Positions 35,042 to 40,541 of a stretch of DNA of 40,541 nucleotides are shown here, piece by piece. The notes beneath the pieces were generated by a model, which was not told the DNA's origin, made no database searches, and was given only the letters and a program-made list of their open reading frames with translations. The translations under genes were made by a program, and so were the position numbers. Origin of the DNA: Legionella yabuuchiae (lineage in GTDB: Bacteria; Pseudomonadota; Gammaproteobacteria; Legionellales; Legionellaceae); contig NZ_CAAAIW010000020.1 in NCBI RefSeq assembly GCF_900640115.1, forward strand, positions 16,058 through 56,598, written 5' to 3'. Each line of letters opens with the position of its first letter. The first letter of the stretch is position 1.

Positions 35042-35761
35042 ATGAAACGGAACTTCAAGTCACTCATACCGGCATTGTTGGCTTTGTCTGCAACAACTAC
35101 GCATGCGATTCACCTACCTCCGGGGCAATTTAACCTCTCGTTGGGTGGTGCTTATGCCAATCAAGGGCAAGAGCAGCTCATCAACATTCGAAATACGTTT
35201 GGTAATGTTCATACCGTCAATCAACAAAATGACACTGTAGTTCTTGCGGGCGCGGGTTATTTGTTTGATGCATTGGCCAAACAATTCATTGATGTATCCT
35301 TAGGAGCTAGCGTATATTATTTAAGTCCTGCCAAAGTTCAAGGCGTTATTTTTCTTGAAAGGACATTTCCCAATTTAGCCTATCAATATAAAACCACCAA
35401 TGTACCAGTTTATGTACATGCCAAAGGCGTTTGGAAAGGACAAGAAGAGCATGTTTCTTTGGTGGTTGATGCCGGCGTGGGGCCTAATTTTATCAAAACA
35501 CATGATTATCATGAACGCTCCATCGACGGTGGGGTAACCCTCCCGAATCAAGCTTTTCGGGGCGAGACAGAAGTTAAATTAAGCGCTATGGCAGGCATAG
35601 GGTTTCGGCTTAATCAGGTGTGGAAAGATAAGTCTCTTGAAGTGGGATATAAATATTTTTATTTAAATGAAGGCAAGCTTAATCCAAGACCGCAGGTTTT
35701 AAATCATTTAAAAACTTCAAATACTTATGCACATGCGCTTACTCTAACCCTCATTGCCTAG
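35042..35761 (+). CDS. Outer-membrane beta-barrel-like protein
   Basis: 239 residues with a signal peptide (MKRNFKSLIPALLALSATTTHA, cleavage about 22). The rest is a string of amphipathic beta strands with Gly/aromatic turns (NLSLGGAYANQG, VVLAGAGYLFD, VSLGASVYYLS, LSAMAGIGFRL, LEVGYKYFYLNEG) and a C-terminal strand ALTLTLIA, the style of small Legionella outer-membrane barrels. The start at 35042 is preceded by AGGA; an earlier in-frame codon at 34907 lies within the IS30 end region. It is followed after 15 bp by the propeller-like gene, probably one transcript. Confidence 0.8.
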   Translation: MKRNFKSLIPALLALSATTTHAIHLPPGQFNLSLGGAYANQGQEQLINIRNTFGNVHTVNQQNDTVVLAGAGYLFDALAKQFIDVSLGASVYYLSPAKVQGVIFLERTFPNLAYQYKTTNVPVYVHAKGVWKGQEEHVSLVVDAGVGPNFIKTHDYHERSIDGGVTLPNQAFRGETEVKLSAMAGIGFRLNQVWKDKSLEVGYKYFYLNEGKLNPRPQVLNHLKTSNTYAHALTLTLIA

Positions 35762-35776
35762 TAAGGATAAAAGGAC

Positions 35777-37087
35777 ATGAAAAAAAACCTATTTTTGAGT
35801 TTGTTACTTCTCTCTTCTGTAAGTTTTGCGGCAAATACAGCCGGATTGCTTTTTGATGTCACAGCGACTAAGCCGAACTTAACCATCCGACCGAATGTTA
35901 ATTTCTATTATCCCAGTGCCGGCATTCAAATTACCTCCCCAGGTTTTATTCTACAAAACCCAGGCCAACAAACCTGCACCCCATCATCCAGTGGGTTTTG
36001 TCTTTTTGCAGTTAGCCCCTCGCAACCAAAAACATTTAACGTGACAGGTGATGGACAATTAACCTATAGGCTTTGCACTAATGGTGATGCGCCTCTTAAT
36101 TGTCAGAATTATGCAGCGGATTTTTCAGGTGGGCCGACACCACCTACACCACCTCCTTTAAGGAAATCGTACGTAATAGATCCTGCTAGAGACACGCTAT
36201 ATACCTGTGACATCAATGCCAGTGGGGTGGCGACAAGTTGTAGTAATGCGGGCTTTACGGGAGCAACGCCTGCTTTTGTAGCACCTGAGGATATCGCTTT
36301 TAATGCCGGCAACAATAAAATTTATGTAACAGATCGTGGTAATGACACGCTATATACCTGCGACATCAATGCCAGTGGAGTGGCGACAAATTGTAGTAAT
36401 GCGGGCTTTACGGGGGGAGCAACGCCTGCTTTTTCTTTTCCCGCTGGTGTCGCTTTTAATGCTGTCAACAATAAAGCTTATGTAACAGATATTGACAACG
36501 ACACACTATATACCTGTGACATCAATGCCAGTGGGGTGGCGACAAGTTGTAGTAATGCGGGCTTTACAGGTGGAGCAACACCTGCTTTTGTAGATCCCTT
36601 TGATATCGCTTTTAATGCCGTCAACAATAAAGTTTATGTAACAGATCGTGGTAATGACACGCTATATACCTGCGACATCAATGCCAGTGGGGTGGCGACA
36701 AGTTGTAGTAATGTAGGCTTTACAGGTGGAGCAACGCCTGCTTTTGTAGAGCCCTTTGGTGTCGCTTTTAATGCCGTCAACAATAAAGTTTATGTAACAG
36801 ATCGTATCAGAGGCACGCTATATACCTGCGAAATTAATGCCGGTGGGGTGGCGACAAGTTGTAGTAATGCGGGCTTTACGGGTGGAGCAACGCCTGCTTT
36901 TGGAGAGCCCCATGATATCGCTTTTAATGCCGTCAACAATAAAATTTATATAACTGATAGTACCATAGATACGCTATATACCTGCGATATCAATGCCAGT
37001 GGGGTGGCGACAAGTTGTAGTAATGTGGGATTTACGGGAGCAATGCCTGCTTTTATTTTTCCCCTTGGTGTCGCTTTTTCTGGCTAG
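35777..37087 (+). CDS. Exported protein with six or more near-identical propeller-like repeats
   Basis: 436 residues. A signal peptide (MKKNLFLSLLLLSSVSFA), an N-terminal domain with paired Cys (QTCTPSSSGFCLF, RLCTNGDAPLNC), a proline linker (PTPPTPPP) and then about six units of roughly 52 residues: D-TLYTCDINASGVAT-CSNAGFTGGATPAF...G/DIAFNAVNNKVYVTDRGN. The VYVTD motif and unit length suggest a YVTN/NHL-type beta-propeller; each unit has two Cys that could pair. The units are almost identical at DNA level, so copy number may vary. The protein ends abruptly after a partial unit. A role as a surface or secreted adhesive protein is speculation. Confidence 0.85.
   Translation: MKKNLFLSLLLLSSVSFAANTAGLLFDVTATKPNLTIRPNVNFYYPSAGIQITSPGFILQNPGQQTCTPSSSGFCLFAVSPSQPKTFNVTGDGQLTYRLCTNGDAPLNCQNYAADFSGGPTPPTPPPLRKSYVIDPARDTLYTCDINASGVATSCSNAGFTGATPAFVAPEDIAFNAGNNKIYVTDRGNDTLYTCDINASGVATNCSNAGFTGGATPAFSFPAGVAFNAVNNKAYVTDIDNDTLYTCDINASGVATSCSNAGFTGGATPAFVDPFDIAFNAVNNKVYVTDRGNDTLYTCDINASGVATSCSNVGFTGGATPAFVEPFGVAFNAVNNKVYVTDRIRGTLYTCEINAGGVATSCSNAGFTGGATPAFGEPHDIAFNAVNNKIYITDSTIDTLYTCDINASGVATSCSNVGFTGAMPAFIFPLGVAFSG
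36165..37085 (+). repeat. 156-bp tandem coding repeats
   Basis: Near-identical 153-156-bp units, each with ACGCTATATACCTG-GACAT, GGGGTGGCGACAAGTTG and GCTTTTAATGCCGTCAACAA blocks. High identity between units, including silent positions, indicates recent expansion or gene conversion. Confidence 0.85.
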
Positions 37088-37307
37088 AAGATGTAGACTT
37101 GGAAAAAATGGGTCATTAACCTATTATTAAAACAAATAGATTGCTTTATGCGCACTATAAACGTTAGGAAAATAGTGCGCTAAAAATTTACCCCAAATGG
37201 AATAAGCTCCAATGCTTCATCAACAAATGTTAAATAAATGGGGTAGAGCCCAAAAATAGGGCATTTAATTTCTAGGATACCCTCATAATTGAGCAATATT
37301 TATATTT

Positions 37308-37336
37308 AAAATAAAAAAGCCCCAAGAAGGGGGCTT
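37308..37336 (-). terminator. Terminator of ardA
   Basis: On the minus strand AAGCCCC-CTTCTT-GGGGCTT-type hairpin (arms 37317-37323 and 37330-37336) is followed by TTTTTATTTT. It overlaps the ardA stop codon. The same hairpin recurs at 34186-34205 at the end of tpm. Confidence 0.8.
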
Positions 37337-37390
37337 AGTAACAAACAAAAACATGAACACTTCCATCCACATACACCGAACAATACTCGC
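37312..37390. repeat. 79-bp direct repeat, right copy (in intact ardA 3' end)
   Basis: Partner of 34181-34259. It covers the ardA terminator and the last 18 codons of ardA. The 3.05 kb between the two copies contains the AlpA-like gene, IS30 fragment, barrel protein and propeller protein. No coding sequence was found in 37088-37311. Confidence 0.88.
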
Positions 37391-37841
37391 TAATAAATAA
37401 ATCGCGGGCAAAGGCCTGATAATTAAAATAACAGGCTAAATTCTCGGGCAGTAGGTTACTGTAGCATTCATCAATAATGTGTTCGGCAAAATCAATTTCA
37501 GAATCATAAGCGCCATGATATTCATCTTCTATCATTTTTTGAGCTTCATCAAAGCCAAAATCTGCAATGAGTTCCTGACCCAGCTCACCATGCTCTTTGA
37601 TAAATTCAGCGTATGTGACGACGGTTTCAATGTCTTCATATTCACTGAGGTTTATTTTACCAAAGCCTTCATAATCGTGTATTGCCCATTCTTCAGCGTC
37701 TTCAATGGAACCATCAGATAGCATTTCCTGGATTTCAGCATAGAGTTCACTAACACTAAGCTCAGCTGAAATCCAGCGTCCATGAAGAATGCCATTGTTA
37801 TAAGATGCTAAACAAGCAACGTAGATTTGAGGGGTATCCAT
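37335..37841 (-). CDS. ardA: ArdA-like antirestriction protein
   Basis: A 168-residue, very acidic protein of ArdA length. It opens MDTPQIYVACLASYNNGILHGRWI, a typical ArdA N-terminus, followed by acidic helices (EEWAIHDYEGFG, DFGFDEAQKMIEDEYHGAYDS) and ends with YVDGSVHVFVCY. ArdA mimics DNA and blocks type I restriction enzymes, protecting incoming mobile DNA. It lies downstream of ssb in the same direction (63-bp gap) and is terminated by a GC hairpin. A broken second copy is at 34181-34259. Confidence 0.92.
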   Translation of the reverse strand: MDTPQIYVACLASYNNGILHGRWISAELSVSELYAEIQEMLSDGSIEDAEEWAIHDYEGFGKINLSEYEDIETVVTYAEFIKEHGELGQELIADFGFDEAQKMIEDEYHGAYDSEIDFAEHIIDECYSNLLPENLACYFNYQAFARDLFISEYCSVYVDGSVHVFVCY

Positions 37842-37904
37842 AGGGTTTCTCCTTAAATTGATGGAGCAAACCCCGATGGGAGCATGCTCCCTTGATGGGT
37901 ATGA

Positions 37905-38327
37905 TTAAAACGGTACGTCTTCTGATTCATCCTGCAAAACCTCCCGCATCTTAGTCAGTTGGCTTTCAGCGGTGTTACAGGAAGTCTCATCAGCTGATTT
38001 TGAATGGCCTATAAGCTGAATATTATTAACCACAATACTGAGGCTTTGGCGGGTATTGCCATCACCATCCGTCCATTGGTTGGAACGCAGTTTACCTTCA
38101 ACATAAACTTGCGAGCCTTTCTTTAAATAGTCAGCAATTTTGGTTAACTTGCCAAACATCACCAACTGATGCCACTCAACTCTGCTTTTCCATTCCTCAT
38201 TTTGTTTAAATGACTCATTGGTAGCCAGAGTAGCTGTGACAAAATACTGACCGTCTTTGCCGGCAATGGTTTTTGGATCAGCACCTAAGTTGCCAATTAA
38301 AGTCACGCGATTTAAAGATGCAGTCAT
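37905..38327 (-). CDS. ssb: Single-stranded DNA-binding protein (element-borne)
   Basis: 140 residues. The OB fold occupies about 1-108 (LNRVTLIGNLGADPKTIAGK, VEWHQLVMFGKLTKIADYLKKGSQVYVEGKLRSNQW...), then a short polar linker and the acidic tip SEDVPF, which matches the ..D(D)IPF tail that recruits partner proteins. Its placement with ardA points to a conjugative or integrative element copy that coats entering single-stranded DNA, not the housekeeping gene. Confidence 0.95.
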   Translation of the reverse strand: MTASLNRVTLIGNLGADPKTIAGKDGQYFVTATLATNESFKQNEEWKSRVEWHQLVMFGKLTKIADYLKKGSQVYVEGKLRSNQWTDGDGNTRQSLSIVVNNIQLIGHSKSADETSCNTAESQLTKMREVLQDESEDVPF

Positions 38328-38443
38328 TTAAAGTTCTCCTGTTATTGATTAGTAAGCCGTATAACAGAAAAACATCCGCATAAGGCAGGTAGTTTTCTGT
38401 TATGCGGAAATGGCTGGCGCTTAATTACTTTTTAAGCAACTTT

Positions 38444-38623
38444 TCATTGAGAGCAAAGCTTTACAAACGATATAAGGGCTTTCAGCTTTTGCAAACTTAA
38501 TTCTGCTTGTTGAATATCATGTGGTGATATTTGCAATCGGTAATCTTGCAGATTATTCACAGAACAACTCAATTCAAACAGAATATGATCAATCTCATTT
38601 TGTATAGATGTTGATGTTTGCAT
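38444..38623 (-). CDS. 59-residue helical protein upstream of ssb
   Basis: 59 codons starting MQTSTSIQNEIDHILFELSC and ending ISFVKLCSQ, with a good ribosome site (AAGGAA, 6 nt before ATG). It is mostly helical, with no signal peptide or membrane segment, and no family is recognised. It is co-directional with ssb and ardA (117-bp gap), and may be the first protein of that unit. It lies about 220 nt downstream of the hammerhead motif. Confidence 0.6.
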   Translation of the reverse strand: MQTSTSIQNEIDHILFELSCSVNNLQDYRLQISPHDIQQAELSLQKLKALISFVKLCSQ

Positions 38624-38689
38624 GGTAGATTCCTTATAAAATAAAGAGGATTGGCCCCAGGAGGGACGATTAATCTCCCATTGGGTTAT

Positions 38690-38720
38690 GCAATAAAAAC
38701 AATCACCGACACATCGATTG
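38690..38720 (-). terminator. Candidate attenuator/terminator between hammerhead and first gene
   Basis: On the minus strand CAATC (38720-38716) pairs with GATTG (38704-38700) around an 11-nt loop, followed directly by TTTTTATT. The stem is short, so it is a weak intrinsic terminator. If used, transcription from upstream would yield a small RNA of about 200 nt with the ribozyme at its 5' end. Confidence 0.3.
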
Positions 38721-38839
38721 ATTTGCCAGATTATTAAAGATGATATGCTTAAGCATTCCGTCGGCGTAAAGCCGTAAGACGTGTCCTGAATTCCCGACTA
38801 AACGTTCCGCCACAAATTAGGGAAGGGAGATGGCGTTAT

Positions 38840-38887
38840 CACAAGACCTTAAGGTTTCGTCAGAGTTTCACTGACTCATCAGTTGTG
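38840..38887 (-). ncRNA. Type I hammerhead ribozyme
   Basis: Read on the minus strand from 38887. Stem I 5' strand CACAA (38887-38883). Core CUGAUGA (38882-38876). Stem II GUCAG (38875-38871), loop UGAAACU, CUGAC (38863-38859), five perfect pairs. Core GAAA (38858-38855). Stem III is ACC/GGU with loop UUAA, including the required A15.1-U16.1 pair. Cleavage triplet GUC (38847-38845), then stem I 3' strand UUGUG (38844-38840), five perfect pairs. Predicted cleavage is between 38845 and 38844. Every invariant hammerhead nucleotide (C3 U4 G5 A6 G8 A9, G12 A13 A14, U16.1, C17) is present. Stem I is the open stem, so it is type I with a minimal stem III; GUUA/UAAC pairing across an internal loop could lengthen stem I. 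It precedes the 59-aa gene, ssb and ardA on the same strand. Confidence 0.88.
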
Positions 38888-38904
38888 TTCTTTACTATGT
38901 AACC

Positions 38905-38933
38905 ATAATAAAGCAAAAAATCAATGACTTAAA
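38905..38933 (-). promoter_or_regulatory. Candidate promoter for the hammerhead transcript
   Basis: On the minus strand a -10-like TATTAT (38910-38905) lies 17 bp after a weak -35-like TTTAAG (38933-38928). Initiation near 38898 would place the ribozyme about 10 nt from the RNA 5' end. An alternative pair TTGATT (38924-38919) / TACATA (38901-38896) is also possible. The evidence is only sequence similarity. Confidence 0.3.
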
Positions 38934-38964
38934 TGATGGAGTAACTAAATGAACCTGATTGATA

Positions 38965-39525
38965 TCAAAAAATATTTTCCTGTTTGAAATCATTTTTATG
39001 AATACGGTATAAAACGTGACGAGATAGAGGGTGATCCTCAGCTAATTTAGGATGAAGAAAATCATTTTTTGCATCTCTCATCATTCCAATTCGTTTCATA
39101 ACGCGCTGTGAGCGAATGTTTTCGGGAACGGTGAAAGAAACAATTTCGTTTAAATGAATTTGATTAAAGCCAAAATTAAGAGCTGCAATTGCGGCTTCCG
39201 TAGCATAACCTTTTCCCCAATATTTTGATCCTAATCGCCAGCCTATTTCTACAGCAGGAGCAAAGGGAAACGGGTGATCGGTAAAGTTCAACCCAACAAA
39301 ACCAATTAACTCAGAACTTTCTTTAATTTCAACAGCCCAAAGCATGAAGCCACGTTCTTGAAACTGTTTATTTTGCTTTTCCATGAATGATTTGACAGCA
39401 TCATGGCTCATTGCTCCTGGCAGAAACTCGAGTACTTTCGGCTCTTGATTGATTTGATAAAAAACTTCGATATCAGAGTGTTTCCATGAGCGAAGGTTTA
39501 ATCTTGCGGTCGTGATGTTATTCAT
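38965..39525 (-). CDS. GNAT acetyltransferase (RimJ/RimL-like)
   Basis: 186 residues with the RimL-type pattern: TTARLNLRSWKHSD at the start, ELIGFVGLNF (beta4), VEIGWRLGSKYWGKGYATEAAIA (acetyl-CoA pyrophosphate loop, about 92-115) and ENIRSQRVMKRIGM (about 138-151). It would N-acetylate a protein N-terminus or small amine; the substrate cannot be told. It lies directly upstream of the hammerhead region on the same strand. Confidence 0.9.
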   Translation of the reverse strand: MNNITTARLNLRSWKHSDIEVFYQINQEPKVLEFLPGAMSHDAVKSFMEKQNKQFQERGFMLWAVEIKESSELIGFVGLNFTDHPFPFAPAVEIGWRLGSKYWGKGYATEAAIAALNFGFNQIHLNEIVSFTVPENIRSQRVMKRIGMMRDAKNDFLHPKLAEDHPLSRHVLYRIHKNDFKQENIF

Positions 39526-39582
39526 TGGAAATAAAGAGTTTAAAAAAATCTGAGTTTATTCCTATGTGATAAAATGCTCAAG

Positions 39583-39870
39583 TTACTTATTCTGCCCAAG
39601 CAAATCCTGCCAGGCTTCAACAATCATCACCATGGCGAGGGTATCCAGTTCACAATATTTTAGAAGTGCTTTTCTTAGTTCGGCTCGCTCAACATCACTC
39701 ATATAGGTGCACTGCAGTTTGGCATAGGCAATGGCTGCAGCGCCTCCTTCTTTAAGTTCGTCATCGTCAAATAACCATTCGACTTCTTCATTGGATGCTT
39801 CTTTATTAATGGGATCAAGCAGCGATTAAGGATCTTTGATGCTCCCTTTCTCAAATAAGAGATTTATTGT
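39583..39870 (-). pseudogene. C-terminal relic of a DUF2779-type protein with an in-frame stop
   Basis: The minus strand reads, ending at TAA 39585-39583, SLLDPINKEASNEEVEWLFD, ELKEGGAAAIAYAKLQCTYM, then ERAELRKALLKYCELDTLAM and VMIVEAWQDLLG. The GGAAAIAYAKLQ and LLKYCELDTLAMVMI blocks are typical of DUF2779 (RecB-like nuclease-associated) C-termini. A TAA near 39827 falls where the family has Tyr in a DPYxLL motif (upstream frame GSIKDP, then stop, then SLLDP), consistent with a Tyr-to-stop change. The upstream part of the gene is missing. Confidence 0.7.
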
Positions 39871-39946
39871 CCATGGTATTGATTGCTAAGCATGAGATCA
39901 GTATGTTAGCCACCTAATAAATCAAACCTTTTTGAAGGATCGAATT

Positions 39947-40045
39947 ATGAAATCCAGAATATTATTTTTACTTTTTTGTTTACCAAATTATACTTTTGCA
40001 TCATGCAATGGTAATCCCCCCATTTTTAACTGGCGTCAAAAGTAG
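39947..40045 (+). pseudogene. Signal-peptide stub of an exported protein
   Basis: 32 codons with ribosome site AAGGA: MKSRILFLLFCLPNYTFASC is a classic signal peptide, possibly lipoprotein-like or with cleavage after FA, then NGNPPIFNWRQK and a stop. The mature part is only about 13 residues. Its end overlaps the minus-strand relic below, suggesting a junction where two broken genes were joined. Confidence 0.5.
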
Positions 40046-40362
40046 AAACCTAGGCCACTAGAGCCAATTTTCTTTTGGGTGGAATTCCTCCTAAAATTTA
40101 ACATCAATGAACATGTGGCGAGACCAATAGTGTCAGTGGGAGCGAGGACGATGGTTATTATTGCAGCAACTATAGCGAGCATACCGCAGGCTGCGGCCAC
40201 TGCAGCCAATACCTCAGACTTCTTCCTAATGGTTTCTTCGGAAAATTTTTCAAGCTCACAAATTGAATCAAATTGAGCGACTTGATCTCCTTTTGGATCT
40301 ATAGTGGTGATCGCATGCGTTACTATTTTGTCTAAAATCTGGCAATCTTTTAAGGCGCCGAT
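40036..40362 (-). pseudogene. 3' relic of a membrane-anchored Legionella-type protein
   Basis: 108 codons are open on the minus strand, without an ATG near the beginning. They read GALKDCQILDKIVTHAITTI, DPKGDQVAQFDSICELEKFS, EETIRKKSEVL, then a hydrophobic helix (LAAVAAACGMLAIVAAIITIVLA) and a short basic tail. This layout (helical domain then one membrane helix near the C-terminus) recurs in Legionella orphan proteins. The missing 5' part makes it a relic. The opposite-strand frame at 40079-40276 is its shadow. Confidence 0.5.
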
Positions 40363-40436
40363 TCAAAAGTGAACTGCAACAAAGTTGCTAAAGTGATAGC
40401 GGTCTAAAATTGATCCCAAGGTTAATTTTCAAAGTA

Positions 40437-40462
40437 TATACCCATCGGAAATCAAAATCCGA
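40437..40462. repeat. Half-copy of the dispersed TATACCC element
   Basis: TATACCC at 40437-40443 and, after 9 nt, TCAAAATCCGA. Same core as the copies at 2412, 19168 and 21459. The partner arm, if any, lies beyond the window. No gene was recognised in 40363-40541. Confidence 0.5.
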
Positions 40463-40541
40463 AAAAAAATATTGAAATCATGGATCTAGTATGATCAAAT
40501 GCGCACATGAAGAGAAAATTAGAAGCAACTGAGCGCGAAAA

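Noticed and set aside
35777..37087. CRISPR array
   Set aside because: Repeats of 153-156 bp are in frame, coding and contiguous; there are no unique spacers and no cas genes. The ankyrin repeats at 4205-5145 fail for the same reasons.
37981..38010. Second CTGATGA (minus strand, inside ssb) as part of another hammerhead
   Set aside because: The following bases do not form stem II, and GAAA is not placed next to a closing stem or a cleavage triplet. It is coding sequence for the SSB tail region.
38949..38987. 12-codon plus-strand frame (MNLIDIKKYFPV) with GGAG upstream
   Set aside because: It has a good ribosome site but is very short and runs into the 3' end of the GNAT gene; it could be the start of a lost gene, but the evidence is too thin to list.
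40079..40276. 65-codon plus-strand frame with Ala-rich segment
   Set aside because: It is opposite the minus-strand relic, which reads better (charged helical part followed by a membrane helix and basic tail).

Overview
The window looks like a chromosomal segment of a Legionella-type gammaproteobacterium. Base composition is AT-rich. It carries an ankyrin-repeat protein and two further proteins of the kind that make up Dot/Icm effector repertoires, a eukaryote-like ecto-NTPDase, a complete System I cytochrome c maturation operon, and many decayed insertion sequences. This is inferred from gene content and protein style; no database was searched.

Layout. 1-6000 is an effector-type and decayed zone. 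It holds the 3' part of a large Legionella-style protein, a three-frame IS982-like transposase relic, a small K/E/P-rich protein, a 970-residue ankyrin protein, the C-terminal stub of a tandem paralogue of that protein, and an IS630-type transposase relic that runs into the 3' end of sohB. 6000-13660 is core metabolism: sohB, then ccmABCDEFGHI with start/stop overlaps at most junctions (ccmD is very short), and a dodecin gene translationally coupled to ccmI. 13830-20880 holds recQ, a three-gene valine/isobutyryl-CoA catabolic operon, a small membrane peptide and prfC. 20900-29800 holds a small exported protein, a putative effector with a candidate permuted papain-like core, the three-gene proton-translocating transhydrogenase operon (pntAa-pntAb-pntB), comEC/rec2 and a photolyase. 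29859-31320 is a frameshifted DDE insertion sequence with doubled terminal repeats. 31400-33400 holds an orphan gene, a perfect 24-bp hairpin, the NTPDase and tRNA-Thr(CGT).

From the tRNA to the right edge the window looks like an accessory island: a tpm methyltransferase, an AlpA-like regulator, a truncated IS30 transposase, a barrel-like outer-membrane protein, a tandem-repeat propeller-like exported protein, then (minus strand) ardA, ssb and a 59-residue gene, a GNAT acetyltransferase, a broken DUF2779-type gene and two gene relics. A 79-bp direct repeat (34181-34259 and 37312-37390) brackets about 3 kb of this cargo. The left copy is the severed 3' end and terminator of an ardA gene.

The most striking observation is a complete type I hammerhead ribozyme motif on the minus strand at 38840-38887, just upstream of the 59-aa gene/ssb/ardA genes. 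All conserved core nucleotides are present, stem I and stem II are perfect, stem III is minimal, and a cleavage triplet GUC is in place. The genes resemble the leading region of conjugative elements, so a self-cleaving leader RNA or small RNA acting during element transfer or early expression is a testable possibility. Other unexplained structure includes a dispersed palindromic element with the core TATACCC...CAAAATGCGA (four loci).
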